Source of the DNA: Fragilaria crotonensis
Taxonomy: Eukaryota; Bacillariophyta; Fragilariophyceae; Fragilariales; Fragilariaceae
NCBI GenBank assembly: GCA_022925895.1
Contig: JAKSYS010000074.1
Coordinates: 79,015-143,014 of the forward strand
Reading direction: 5' to 3'
Length of the DNA: 64,000 bases
Part shown: positions 11,201-20,673 of the stretch, piece after piece
Layout of the letters: the number at the start of each line of letters is the position of its first letter
Position numbering within the stretch: position 1 is the stretch's first letter
Translations under genes and position numbers: made by a program
The notes under the pieces: generated by a model
Told to the model about the DNA's origin: nothing
Seen by the model: only the letters and a program-made list of their open reading frames with translations
Database searches by the model: none

Positions 11201-12530
11201 GAAGTGGCTTGGGTTGGCTGCTAACATAGGGGGCGGAGATTGCTTTTGGATACTGCCTTTATCGGCGCGACCTATCGCAAGGTCGACGGTATGGTCGATC
11301 ACCCGAGATGAGTTGGCTGGTGACGCTGTAAAAAGGGCCATTGAATCTTTGGACTTGTCAATCAGGGACAAGATTGGGGATGGCATTGATGACGGTGTCG
11401 CACAAGAGAATGTGGGAGCGTTACCGGTGAATGGGGACCTGTTGGAGGATTTGGACGATGACGCAGCAGTTACTGATGACGAAGCTGGTGTACCAGATAT
11501 GGACGAGTATACTCCAGAAACTTTTGATGGTTACTTGACTGCGTCCGTCATGTTACCTCGGGGCGATGAGGTGTTGAAAGCACAAGTTGTTGCCAGAAAG
11601 AGGGATGCCAATGGGAATCCAATCGGGAAGGCAAACTCTAATCCGATATTGGACACAAGGGAATATGTCGTTGAATTTGAAGACGGCACGAAGGAGGTGT
11701 ATATGGCAAATATGATTGCCGAAAACATGTATGCACAGGTGGACAGTGAAGGCAGGGCCTTTGCACTTATGTCTGAGATTGTGGACCACGAGTCGGACGC
11801 ACGGGCGATGAAGATTGCTGACGGTACCTTTGTCGACAAGCAAGGTCGCCAGCGGCCACGGATAACTACCCAAGGGTGGAGGCTCTTGGTTGAATGGAAG
11901 GACGGTACGACCACTTGGGTGCCTCTTAAGGATTTAAAGGAGTCGTTCCCAATCGAAGTGGCTGAATATGCCGTTGCAAACAAGATTTCGGAACAACCGG
12001 CTTTTAAATGGTGGGTTGATGACACGCTGAGGAAGCGACATCGCATCATTAAGAAGGTTAAGTCGGCTAAGTACTGGAAGCGGACGCACAAGTTTGGCAT
12101 TCGGCTTCCGCATTCAGTTGAAGAAGCGCTGAGATTTGACGAGGAATCAGGAACTGATTTCTGGCGCAAGGCGATTGAGAAAGAGATGAGGAATGTCTTA
12201 CCTGCTTTCGAGTTCAGGGACGATGACAAGATGCCAATTGGTTACGAGTGTATCAGATGTCATATGGTCTTCGACATCAAGATTGGAGACCTGACGCGGA
12301 AGGCAAGGTTTTGTGCAAATGGCAATGAAACAGACCCTCCGAAGGAATCGACGTTCTCCACAGTTGTGTCAAGGGATACGGTTCGCCTCTTTTTCTTGAT
12401 GGCAGCGTTGCATGACACTGATATATTATCGGCAGACATTCAGAATGCCTATCTGAATGCGCCGGTAAAGGAGAAGTTGTATACTATTGCCGGAAAAGAA
12501 TTTGGCCCAAAGAATGAGGACGGCCGGTGA
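8247..12530 (+). CDS. Copia gag-protease-integrase polyprotein (to start of RT)
   Basis: 1,427 codons. The N-terminal ~390 residues are gag-like (helical, no CCHC knuckle) and end in a Lys/Ser-rich linker. The aspartic protease is at about 508-560 with the active site written ELDTHADTCVAG (Asp512) instead of D(S/T)GA. The integrase has Asp809 (FYADTLF), Asp865 (VDNDP) and Glu900 (NRAELD), an exact DD35E spacing. The usual HHCC zinc finger before the core is not seen. About residues 1100-1245 form an integrase C-terminal extension including a chromodomain-like stretch (WRLLVEWKDGTTTWVPL, about 1210) that may bias target choice. The RT fingers begin at about 1330. The frame stops at 12530 because one G appears to be missing in GGCCGG(G)TGATAATT; RT continues in the ORF starting at 12527. 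The start could be the second Met (MADAV..., residue 6). Confidence 0.92.
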   Translation: MDHRKMADAVNMRAALERCGLNQTTATYMMTDQGFDSTDELLMASKESFDTMIKNAIKSSPPDVIFSTASIRRLNAFKYWAEERHMCGLPVTPILFTAAVLSEYMNVLRSDEIEITARKDQIPTKPDPLKAEKEWFKFWEKLKNYLGRIRGAAKIPLLYTIRDHDVVTDEIRGATYSTHTKKIIDIVLLSGEHYAVDNVSLWEIIKSLVIDGFGWSFVKRFDKTMDGRGAVLALRRQCEGKTSVKTRKNKAYASIASSSYRGIRKQFTFAQYVAIHQSAHNELEDCNEPIPETKKVSDFLAGISDSSLEAGITCVLSEDRYQDSFEATQQFLGTLVANQMIHRQAKRAGGDDRNVSSTDGGSNAHGKTKGGKKKLEARFYSTEEWKQLTPEERTKVIELKKQKGSKGKEKKGSSKRKAASAESSKDKDDEAAQSEGDDANETDTTTQGGNEFGRGAHKKSKKKATVSAVSSTAALPTPRAVRHVMMVTRRNVMDSSQLVETETGVEGRMELDTHADTCVAGGNTVVLDLTGKVASVSPFCDSEFKALEDIPIATVATAYDCPLTGKTYVLVINEALYFGDKMKHSLLCPNQLRANGLKVDDCPRQYDSDSTHSIHVPESDLSIPLALRGVISGFVTRVPTNAELADLTRHVEMTSEEEWDPYASAFSTAEEDRDVLWKERELSSTTVGRQQHAVDFDPLIELAIGESNDMADRLIASVRVDLVGSDPVRSAGACESRSVAAVVRDGTRSVIAPEDVAKMWNIGLSTAMKTLQVTTQLGVRTLQHPAQRRFRTAMPHLRYPRLKGTFYADTLFFTVKSVRGFKCAHLIGNGLGFARFMPMELKSDAHLSLTSFIQQHGVMENLIVDNDPTMAYKEWRRTVREFRIDQRMTEPYSPWQNRAELDVREIKRSIRRFTKRSGSPKRLWCFLGELVATLRGLTAYESPKLQGRCATEHALGYTPDISPWVQHAWYENVWYRDSDGESKIGKWLGLAANIGGGDCFWILPLSARPIARSTVWSITRDELAGDAVKRAIESLDLSIRDKIGDGIDDGVAQENVGALPVNGDLLEDLDDDAAVTDDEAGVPDMDEYTPETFDGYLTASVMLPRGDEVLKAQVVARKRDANGNPIGKANSNPILDTREYVVEFEDGTKEVYMANMIAENMYAQVDSEGRAFALMSEIVDHESDARAMKIADGTFVDKQGRQRPRITTQGWRLLVEWKDGTTTWVPLKDLKESFPIEVAEYAVANKISEQPAFKWWVDDTLRKRHRIIKKVKSAKYWKRTHKFGIRLPHSVEEALRFDEESGTDFWRKAIEKEMRNVLPAFEFRDDDKMPIGYECIRCHMVFDIKIGDLTRKARFCANGNETDPPKESTFSTVVSRDTVRLFFLMAALHDTDILSADIQNAYLNAPVKEKLYTIAGKEFGPKNEDGR

Positions 12531-13792
12531 TAATTGTACGGGCACTTTATGGACTGAGGAGTAGCGGCAAATCCTTCCGTGACTTTCTTGCAAATAATCT
12601 GCGGGAGATGGGATACGCGAGTACTAAGGCGGACCCGGACTTGTGGATGAAGCCGGATTGTAAGACTGATGGAACTGAGTACTATCATTATGTGATATGC
12701 TACGTTGATGATGTTGCGGTTACAATGGAGGAACCCGAGCGCTTCATGGACGAACTGGGGCGTAGGTTTACATTGAAGGAGGGAAGTGTCCAGGAACCAA
12801 CCCTGTACTTAGGGGCTGACGTTTTGAAGTGGTATATCGCCGAATCTGATGAGCCGGGTAAGGTTCGTTGGGCGTTGGCGTCTACCAAGTATACCAAGAG
12901 GGCAATCGCTGACCTTGAGACTGAGCTTGACTCGATAGGCAAGCGACTGCCCACCAAGGTTGTGACTCCGCTCTCGGGCGCCTACCGGCCGGAGTTGGAC
13001 CAAACAACGGAGTTGAATGCCGAGAGGCAAAACTACTATCAAGGACTGATAGGGGTGCTTCGCTGGATTTGCGAATTGGGACGGCTCGATATCCTTATGC
13101 CTGTCTCAATGATGTCGCGATATATAGTGGCCGCCAGAAGCGGTCACTTGGATCAATTGTTTCATATATTTGCTTACCTGAAACGATACGATTCATCAAC
13201 GATGGTGTTCGATGACACCGAACCTGCCTTCGATGAAAGGAGGTTTAAGGATTGCGATTGGAGTGAATACTATCCTGGGGCTAAGGAAGCTTTGCCTCCG
13301 GATATGCCTGCGCCGCGTGGGCGTTCCGTCGTGATGTCCTGCTTTGTTGATGCAGATCATGCTGGGTGCAGGGTCACGAGGCGCTCACACACAGGTGTGA
13401 TCATTTTCGTGAACCGTGCCCCTATTCTGTGGTTTTCAAAAAGACAGAATACTGTGGAGTCCTCGACATTCGGTTCTGAGTTTGTTGCAATGCGGATTGC
13501 TATCGAAATGATTGAGGGTCTACGTTATAAGCTTCGGATGATGGGTGTTGGAATTGAAGGACCGTGCAATGTGTTTTGTGATAACAATGCGGTGGTGTTG
13601 AATTCGGTGAACCCGGAGTCTGTGTTGAAGAAGAAACATGCAGCTATCAACTACCATCGGGCGAGAGAAGCAATAGCCGCGGGAGTGATTAGAGTTGCGA
13701 AAGAGGATACGGAGACCAACATCGCCGATCTCTTAACGAAATGTTTACCTGGCCCAGCTTTGCGGGAACATGCAAGTCGGGTCTTGTGGTGA
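12527..13792 (+). CDS. Copia reverse transcriptase/RNase H (continuation after frameshift)
   Basis: 421 codons continuing the same polyprotein after a 1-bp shift. The first codons MIIVRALYGLRSSGKSFRD are the conserved copia RT block that should follow directly on the previous frame, so the ATG here is internal. The catalytic YVDD is at 12701-12712. The connection domain follows, then RNase H with SCFVDADHAGC, RRSHTG, the STFGSE block and FCDNNAVV. It ends in a conserved C-terminal tail (LLTKCLPGP). Apart from the junction the frame is fully open, which fits a young element. Confidence 0.93.
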   Translation: MIIVRALYGLRSSGKSFRDFLANNLREMGYASTKADPDLWMKPDCKTDGTEYYHYVICYVDDVAVTMEEPERFMDELGRRFTLKEGSVQEPTLYLGADVLKWYIAESDEPGKVRWALASTKYTKRAIADLETELDSIGKRLPTKVVTPLSGAYRPELDQTTELNAERQNYYQGLIGVLRWICELGRLDILMPVSMMSRYIVAARSGHLDQLFHIFAYLKRYDSSTMVFDDTEPAFDERRFKDCDWSEYYPGAKEALPPDMPAPRGRSVVMSCFVDADHAGCRVTRRSHTGVIIFVNRAPILWFSKRQNTVESSTFGSEFVAMRIAIEMIEGLRYKLRMMGVGIEGPCNVFCDNNAVVLNSVNPESVLKKKHAAINYHRAREAIAAGVIRVAKEDTETNIADLLTKCLPGPALREHASRVLW

Positions 13793-13908
13793 ACGATGCG
13801 CCATGGCGCAAACCCCTTTCTCTTAATACCGAGGTTCCCAAAATGGTGCCTCAGGCCTCTGTTGGTTGATGGGGATTGTTCCAAGGCAAATTGATTCGCG
13901 GCATGCGT

Positions 13909-13924
13909 ATCATTTTGTGGGGAC
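13909..13924 (+). promoter_or_regulatory. Polypurine tract of the second copia
   Basis: ATTTTGTGGGGAC directly before the 3' LTR. The G-rich run would prime plus-strand DNA synthesis. The same style (GCGGGGAC before TGTT) is seen at 1865-1874. Confidence 0.6.
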
Positions 13925-14138
13925 TGTTAAGTTCTGCTCGTGCTATCGTGTTTTCAGGCTACTGCATATGCATGACCGTACGATTCGTACGGTAGCTATG
14001 ATGCATGTAGAGGAATGCGAAGTATGTGTTATAATTTTTTTAAGTTACTAGCATCACCAACATGCTGCCCCTTCGGGGCACATTCACCTTGCGAAAGGCC
14101 TTGCCTAGATCTTTGATTATGCGGACAGATATTAATAG
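13925..14138 (+). repeat. 3' LTR of the second copia
   Basis: 214 bp identical by eye to 7410-7623. It is followed by CAGTAGTC, which restores the target duplication GCAG(T). Confidence 0.92.
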
Positions 14139-14142
14139 CAGT

Positions 14143-14583
14143 AGTCCCGCGTCCCGCACATGACGGGGAGTATTCCTACACACCTGTACCTGGTACAAGC
14201 ATAAATGTCACTGCTGCACATGGTGGCAACCAGTACCATTGTACGACTTACTGGAGTACTGGAGTACATTATAGAGATATATGTGTATCATACAAATTGT
14301 ACTTGTACCCAAGGCTCAACTTGTAGTTTGGCGTTGAGCAGAACCTGCATCCGAATTCCATATGCATATCTACTCTACCTAGTGCTAGTACCATAGAGAG
14401 TACCAGTGACTAGTCCTACTGTGCCGGTATTAGAATACGTATGTACCAGGTAGCGAAAAAAAAGTATGATGATACACATGATACATGATGTATGCCGATC
14501 ACGGGCAAATGCTTGACATCAGGGTCACGATCGACTCAAACCGCATCCGCGACGACCGATGACATTCTATTGGCTAATCTGTT
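14143..14583. other. Non-coding upstream region of the first LRR gene
   Basis: AT-rich and dense in GTAC-containing words (CTGTACCTGGTACAAG near 14183, AGTACTGGAGTACATT near 14255). No gene seen; it probably contains the promoter of the LRR gene, but no specific element is recognisable. Confidence 0.45.
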
Positions 14584-16395
14584 ATGCTAGTGGCGCGGCA
14601 GATTTACGAGCCGGCACGAGAATTCAACAAAATCGATGAATTCTCGAGCGCCCCAAATGAAATTTTATCGACCCATTATGGTCCATTTGGGTCATTCCTC
14701 AGATTTCGCTCCAGAAGGCAGCGCTGCGCCGACGACGATTGCATGGATTCTTATGATGACGAGCATGAGAATGAGAATGTGCCCGTAACTGCACCAGCAG
14801 AACTTACTATAGACTTGACAGAAACCGAAATCAAGCATGATGACTTTGTGGAAGAGTTTTTGCTTCGATTGGAGAATGGAGGTACAACGTCGTTCGAAAG
14901 CACCGCCGCCGACGACGGCGGCGTGGATGCTTCGGCTGGCAATGCGGAGGATGCTCTCCTTGCTGCAGCTGCAGAACGTACTACAGACGAGACGGAAGAC
15001 AGGTGTGATGACTTTGTTGGTGAATCTCAGACTGACTTGCCCACCGTGTCCATGTCGTCGGATCCTTCTGCCGTCGCTTCACATGCTTTGTTACCACTAA
15101 TTGAAGTACGCAACCTTGCTCCCAGTGATGATATTAATGGTTTAGATCATGCACCACTGGTTGAATCATTGCATCCAACCGGGCTACGAAATGTCGATTC
15201 CGGAGCATATCCCATATCATCAGATAGCAACACAGCAACACGCCCGGCATCTGCGTTTCCAACTGCTGCATATGGTTCAACCACAGGGTTCGCCGATGAA
15301 TCCAAGGAGGAAGAGGAGGTGCCAAACTATGCAGGAGCACCTACTAATGCGCATGACAGCAATGGAATTACTGGTGAACGTGGTTTGCAAATTGTGGAAG
15401 CACAGCCGGTGCATGATGTAGATGAAGAGGGATCGATGATTGTTGCGGAGGCCCATCACGTCACAATCAAGTGGTACCAACGTCCCTTCTATCGGTGGAT
15501 TCTCGTTGGAAGTACTCTGTTTACCACCGGTCTTATTGTGGTTGTGATTGTCCTTGTCACTCGACCATCAGCTGCACCAGGCAGCTCTTTGTTGCAGCCC
15601 CCAACACTGGCGCCGAGTGAGGCGTCGCCCCCCACACCGGTACCTTCCTTGTTGACGCCGGAACAAATTGCCTGCAACTTTCTTTCTACTCCGAACGTGA
15701 CGATGTGTCGATCGAAAGTCGTCTTCGACTCGTGGAATAATGGGAATATTGGCGACAATACCACTGGTTCCACAATTCCGACCGAGATCGGGCTCATGAC
15801 GCAGCTGACGTATTTGGATTTCTACAACAACCAATTGAATTCTACTGTTCCAAGTGAGATCGGGCTCTTATCAAATCTGACGTTATTGTCCATCTGGAAA
15901 AATCAGTTGACCTCCACAATTCCAACTGAGATCACACGCCTTACTGATCTGTTGTTTTTGGATTTTTTATACAATCAGCTGACGGGCACAATTCCTAGTG
16001 AGATGGCGCTCATGACAAAGCTGATTAGATGGGATGTGTCCAACAATCGATTGACCTCCACATTTCCAAGTGAGATGGGGCTCTTAACGGATCTGACGTA
16101 TTTGTCTTTCTACAGCAATCGTTTGTCGGGGACAATCCCAACGGAGATCGCTCTCTTGACAAATCTGCTATACTTTTATACCTCCAGCAATCAGTTGACT
16201 TCCACAATTCCTACGGAGATGGCGCTCATGACGCAGCTGACGGAACTGGATTACTATAACAATCAGTTGGCGGGCACAATTCCATCATCTCTGTGCTCAC
16301 TCGGTTATATGATGATCTGGATTGACTGTGATAAAATTTCATGTGCTTCAGGCTGTTGCATTTCAGGTACAGATGGGTTTCCTTCCTGCGGCTGA
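14584..16395 (+). CDS. Single-pass transmembrane LRR receptor-like protein (paralogue 1)
   Basis: 603 codons from the first ATG. The more likely start is 14743 (MDSYDDE, 550 aa), because similarity to the paralogue at 17409-19241 begins just before it. Layout in full-frame numbering: an acidic, Ser/Ala-rich cytosolic region (about 54-295) with a conserved KHDDFVEEFLLR block; the juxtamembrane VTIKWYQRPFYR; a transmembrane helix at about 305-326 (WILVGSTLFTTGLIVVVIVL); a short Pro-rich linker; an LRR N-cap with Cys pairs (IACNFLSTPNVTMC); about seven plant-type 24-aa LRRs (IPTEIGLMTQLTYLDFYNN); and a Cys-rich C-cap (SCASGCC). The LRRs would be extracellular. No kinase domain is present, so signalling would need a partner. 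This architecture is common in diatoms, and ligands are unknown. Confidence 0.85.
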   Translation: MLVARQIYEPAREFNKIDEFSSAPNEILSTHYGPFGSFLRFRSRRQRCADDDCMDSYDDEHENENVPVTAPAELTIDLTETEIKHDDFVEEFLLRLENGGTTSFESTAADDGGVDASAGNAEDALLAAAAERTTDETEDRCDDFVGESQTDLPTVSMSSDPSAVASHALLPLIEVRNLAPSDDINGLDHAPLVESLHPTGLRNVDSGAYPISSDSNTATRPASAFPTAAYGSTTGFADESKEEEEVPNYAGAPTNAHDSNGITGERGLQIVEAQPVHDVDEEGSMIVAEAHHVTIKWYQRPFYRWILVGSTLFTTGLIVVVIVLVTRPSAAPGSSLLQPPTLAPSEASPPTPVPSLLTPEQIACNFLSTPNVTMCRSKVVFDSWNNGNIGDNTTGSTIPTEIGLMTQLTYLDFYNNQLNSTVPSEIGLLSNLTLLSIWKNQLTSTIPTEITRLTDLLFLDFLYNQLTGTIPSEMALMTKLIRWDVSNNRLTSTFPSEMGLLTDLTYLSFYSNRLSGTIPTEIALLTNLLYFYTSSNQLTSTIPTEMALMTQLTELDYYNNQLAGTIPSSLCSLGYMMIWIDCDKISCASGCCISGTDGFPSCG

Positions 16396-17408
16396 ATGAA
16401 GGGAAGAGGAGCAAGTCTCGTACAAGCCTCTGAAAAGTGCGACTGCTTGCCGGGGTCTTCCATTTGCTCGTCGTTTGTTAGGTTTTCGCACTGTTTGAGA
16501 TCGGAAGTAAATGGAGTGGCAATTGGTAATCAAGTGGGCGCGGCGGAATTCATGGTGCAAAGAAAGTAATTTGATTTTGGATGATTGGCGTCGCATTGAC
16601 TTCGTCGTTCAATCTGCGTTGATGGACATGATGTATGGTGGATGATTTATGTTTCACGTGATGACGAGTACACGACAAGCTGGAGTACAAGAATTGTGTC
16701 TGATGCGAGTTTGCGACAATTTTTAATACTTGTCTAAATTTTTTGTTCCGTACTTCGCAGTACCCTCATTGTCTACAACACTATGCATGCGATGTTGAAC
16801 ACCAACGAAAAGACTTCTGCAACATGGGTATGATCAGCGGACTACTGCCGCTGTTTAGTCGAGTATGCCATAGGCCTCGTAGGCGCAGTTATTACCAGCG
16901 CTGGTCAGAAGTCGCGACCGAACATTCGCAAGGCCTGTCAATGCCGTCGCACTTCGGATATCACCGAGATTGCACGGGATCTCGGCAGGCGCGACTCACA
17001 TTCGTCGTCCCAACCTTTTCACCATGCCTTCACTTAAGATGGAAAACGTGGCAAAAACATCGCCTGCAAGGAATAGTCCGTCCCACGGCTAGTCTCGAGG
17101 GTCGCATTACGTCCAAACAAGTAACTGGCTCACATCCGTGGAACACATGGCTCGTCCGGGATGCTGAAGCAGCTGTCAGAAATAGACATCACTAACACAA
17201 CAATCGCAGTCGCTGAGATGAAAGGTTCCTGCACCGCGACAACAGGCACCTTATTTCGCAACTTCTCGAACGCTTGAAGAGCGTATCACAATTCCTGCGC
17301 CCCATGAATCATCAACCGCCAACCATCAACCATGTAACCATAACCCGCATCACGGATGGAATAACGGAGCCAGTCCGACGTCAAACATCCAATTATTTCA
17401 ACTGCATC
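16396..17408. other. Spacer between the convergent LRR genes
   Basis: About 1 kb holding the 3' ends of both genes. A 150-codon plus-strand frame at 16743-17195 has no recognisable domain and unusual composition, and is probably spurious. No inverted similarity between the two halves of the spacer was noticed. Confidence 0.4.
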
Positions 17409-19241
17409 TCACATATCTTTTCGCACCGCACCACACCGATTGCCACCATGGACAACGCGACCAAATCTGTAACACCTACCAAGATGAAATTCATAATAAG
17501 CATTTGCAATCTCCTGCGAATACTGCGTGCCTCGATTCATCCATTTTCTTTTGTTACAGCCACATGAAGGGTAACCTTCTCCACCTGACTTGCAACAACC
17601 TGAACCGCACGTGATTTCACCACAGTCAATCCATATCGGGATAACACCGAGTTCGCAGAGAGATGATGGAATTGTGCCCGCTAACTGATTGCTGGCGAGA
17701 TATAAATAGGTCAGGTATGTTAAGAGCCCCATCTCACTCGGAATGGTGGAAGTCAGTTGATTGCTGGAGAAATCCAACAGCAGCAGTTTTGATAAGAGCC
17801 CAATCTCACTTGGGACTGTCCCGGACAACTGATTGCTATAGAACGACAAAAACGTCAGATACGATAAGAGCCCGATCTCGCTCGGCAAAGTGGAAATCAT
17901 CTGATTACTGGATGCATCCAAATGTGCCAGCTGTGTGATGAGCCCGATCTCTGTTGGAATTGATCCAGAGAAATGATTAAATAGAAGATCCAAATTCAAC
18001 AGATTTGTCAGGAGCACGATCTCACTTGGAAGTGTGGAAGTCAACTGATTGTTCCAGAAAGACAATAACGTCAGATTCGATAAGAGCCCAATCTCACTTG
18101 GAATTTTGGAAGTTAACCCATTGCCATAGAAATCCAAATACGTCAGCTGCGTCATGAGCCCGATCTCGGTCGGAATTGTGAAACCAGTCGTTGCATCGTC
18201 CGATTTATACGAGTCAAACATGACTTTCGATCGACACTTTGTCACGTTCGGAATAGAAAGAAACTCGCAGGCAATTTCTTCCGGCGTCATCAAGGAAGGT
18301 ACCGGTGTGGGGGGCGACAATTTATAGCCTCCTGGTGCTGCTGACGGTCGAGTGACAAGGACAATCACCACCACAATAAGCCCACAGCCAAGAAAAGTAC
18401 TTCCAACAAGAATCCATCGATAAAAGGGACGTTGGTACCATTTAATTGTGACGTGATGGACCTCAGCAACCACAGTCGCTCCCTTCTCGTCTACATCGGG
18501 TACACGGTGCCCTTCGACAATATACAAACCACTTTCAGCAGAGCTTGGCATCCCCTCTTCTTCCTTGGATTCAACAACACGCAAACCGCTTTCGGAAGAG
18601 ATTGGAAGCCCGTCTTCTGCTTTGAATTCATCTAAGAACACTATGGTTGAACCATATGCACCAATTGGAATCAAGGGCGCCCGACGTGTTGCAGTGTTGC
18701 TATCTGATGATATGGGATACGCTCCTGGAGCGACATTTCGTTGCCTGGTGGGACGCATTGGTTCAACCAGAGGTGCATGATCTAAACTATTAATACCATC
18801 ACGGGGAGCAAGGTTGGGTTCATCAATTAGCGGTACCAAAGCATATGAAGGCAGGGCAGAAGGATCCGATGACGTGGTAACGTCGGGCAACTTGGGATGA
18901 AATTCATCAAGAAGGTCATCTTTCTTGATTTCGGCCTCCGTCGCGTCGGGAGTACGTTCTGCCGCTGCTGCTGCTGCGGCAGCAGCAAGGAGAGCATCCT
19001 CCTCATTGCCAGCCGAAGCATCCACGCCGCCGTCGTCGGCGGCGGTGCTTTCGAACCAAGTAGTATCTCCATTCTCCATTCGAAGCAAAAATTCTTCCAC
19101 AAAGTCATCATGCTTGATTTCGGTTTCCATCAAGTCTGCAGTACGTTCTGCTGGTGCAGTTACGGGCGCATTCTCCTCATCGTCATCAGAAGAATCCATG
19201 CAATCGTCGTCGGCGATGCCGTTCGAACGAACTGCAAGCAA
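17409..19241 (-). CDS. Single-pass transmembrane LRR receptor-like protein (paralogue 2)
   Basis: 610 codons. The likely start is the Met at 19199 (MDSSDDDEENAPV), where alignment to paralogue 1 begins. Same order of parts: acidic cytosolic domain with KHDDFVEEFLLR, a longer Ala run (nine consecutive Ala against three in paralogue 1), VTIKWYQRPFYR, a transmembrane helix at about 276-297, Pro-rich linker, N-cap IACEFLSIPNVTKC, 24-aa LRRs and Cys-rich C-cap. The C-terminus runs about 45 residues beyond the cap (CNKRKWMNRGTQ...), unlike paralogue 1, which ends SCG; this tail may come from read-through into the spacer after loss of the original stop. The gene is convergent with paralogue 1 and forms an inverted duplication with it. 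Confidence 0.85.
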   Translation of the reverse strand: MLAVRSNGIADDDCMDSSDDDEENAPVTAPAERTADLMETEIKHDDFVEEFLLRMENGDTTWFESTAADDGGVDASAGNEEDALLAAAAAAAAAERTPDATEAEIKKDDLLDEFHPKLPDVTTSSDPSALPSYALVPLIDEPNLAPRDGINSLDHAPLVEPMRPTRQRNVAPGAYPISSDSNTATRRAPLIPIGAYGSTIVFLDEFKAEDGLPISSESGLRVVESKEEEGMPSSAESGLYIVEGHRVPDVDEKGATVVAEVHHVTIKWYQRPFYRWILVGSTFLGCGLIVVVIVLVTRPSAAPGGYKLSPPTPVPSLMTPEEIACEFLSIPNVTKCRSKVMFDSYKSDDATTGFTIPTEIGLMTQLTYLDFYGNGLTSKIPSEIGLLSNLTLLSFWNNQLTSTLPSEIVLLTNLLNLDLLFNHFSGSIPTEIGLITQLAHLDASSNQMISTLPSEIGLLSYLTFLSFYSNQLSGTVPSEIGLLSKLLLLDFSSNQLTSTIPSEMGLLTYLTYLYLASNQLAGTIPSSLCELGVIPIWIDCGEITCGSGCCKSGGEGYPSCGCNKRKWMNRGTQYSQEIANAYYEFHLGRCYRFGRVVHGGNRCGAVRKDM

Positions 19242-20673
19242 CTCGACTTCGAGTATCTGTCAGCGACATTCTAGAGGGTTGAGAAAAACCACCGCAACCC
19301 AAAACGAGGTGGTTTTTTAAATAAAAAAACAAAAACCACTCAGCAAAAAACACCTTCCTGCGAACCTGGGACATCCGGAAATTTGTCTTGATGGGATTAC
19401 GGATTACGGTCACAATACCGTACTTGTAGTGATACAGGACAACAGACATGACCTGCAGAAGTGTACTACCGGTAGTATACGGAGTACCAGGTACCGACTT
19501 AAGTTGACTACTGGTACAGCGAGGGTATTTTCTGTTTTCTATCCTTGAGAGGAACAGGATGACATTCGTACCGGTACTGTAGGAAAAAAGGTTATACTGT
19601 ACAGTCAACATTTTTAGTGAGCTCGATCGTGTGTACCGTTGCATTGGCTCTTTATGCATACTGTACAATTCGCCATGTGTGTAGTAATGTTTGCTTCGTG
19701 GTAGTACTGTAAAACGTACCACCGGTAGTACCATAGACTGAACAACATAAATTAACGGTCAAAATCTTCTAGTTGAATTTTAACACAGTAGAATAGTCTT
19801 ACTGCATACCCTCTCCGGTACGACCCACCGGTTTTTAGATTCTTGTAGCATTCTCATATGCATGTTCCTACTGTACTGCACAAGTACATACAAGTACCAG
19901 GTTGTGCGACCGCAACAAAATCCCTCATCTTACGCTACAGTACCTGGTACTTGTACTTTTTCCGTGATGTTTATCGTACAATATTTGGAGAAGTACTGTA
20001 CAACTGGCATTGGCATGGTCGACAATCCTCATTTCTCATCCGCACGCCAATGGTGCGATTGAATATATATATAGCGACTATGAATACTAGCTAGTGGGTA
20101 ACTCACATTTGATCGAGTGTCTACTACAGGAAACTGGACGTACAGTACCCCAACCTGGTCACTCCGTACCACTACTTTTTCCCTACAGTATGCAGTACCA
20201 TGGTACCAACGTAGGAAACTTCATGAAGTACAGTACCAGGTACTTATCATGCCCCAGTATTGCAGTTCATCGCACGGTATATTTTACAGTAGCATTTGTG
20301 AAGCAACCTGTTCACAGCAAATTCAATAAGTATTCCATCCAGTAACTTTGAATTCGTACAGTATTGTAGTTCAGTAACGTAACACACTGTCGTGTCAACA
20401 TAAATTACCGTCCGTTTGTGTACTGTAGACCTGTAGTACATGTAATCCACGTAGCAGTGCAACAGTACCCCAGAGTGGTCATACTCCGTAACAGACGCAC
20501 GCACGCACACAATTAATTTATAATATAGTAGGATATATGTATGGTTGTATGGTGTATTCATACTTCATACAACCACTCGCACATGGCGAAACAAGGATTG
20601 AGCTTCGCGTACAGTCATTTTCATGTTGTTTTTGACTTAACACAAATCAACAATCATCCATCATTCAATCATC
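19242..20673. other. Non-coding, GTAC-rich intergenic region
   Basis: 1.4 kb without a convincing gene. Words such as CCGGTACTG, GTACCAGGTAC, CAGTACC and CAAGTACC recur throughout (for example 19450-19500, 19870-19960, 20130-20250). The open frames that cross it are short and have no recognisable domains. Confidence 0.5.

Larger units (their letters stand above)
7410..14138 (+). mobile_element. Near-complete Ty1/copia (CoDi-like) LTR retrotransposon
   Basis: A 6.73-kb element bounded by two 214-bp direct repeats that are identical by eye. Order: 5' LTR, leader of about 620 bp, gag-pol frame (8247-13792, one frameshift at about 12528), polypurine tract, 3' LTR. Integrase precedes reverse transcriptase, which defines Ty1/copia. 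The short duplication GCAG(T) flanks it. LTR identity implies a recent insertion, because the two LTRs are copied from one template and diverge only afterwards. It is closely related to the copia fragment at 2-1689. Confidence 0.93.

Noticed and set aside
12520-12535. Programmed frameshift site in the second copia pol
   Set aside because: It lies inside the RT domain between conserved blocks, not at a gag/pol border, and no slippery heptamer is present; a simple 1-bp loss is more likely.
16743-17195. 150-codon plus-strand ORF between the LRR genes
   Set aside because: No domain, odd composition (His/Arg/Trp rich) and no paralogous support.
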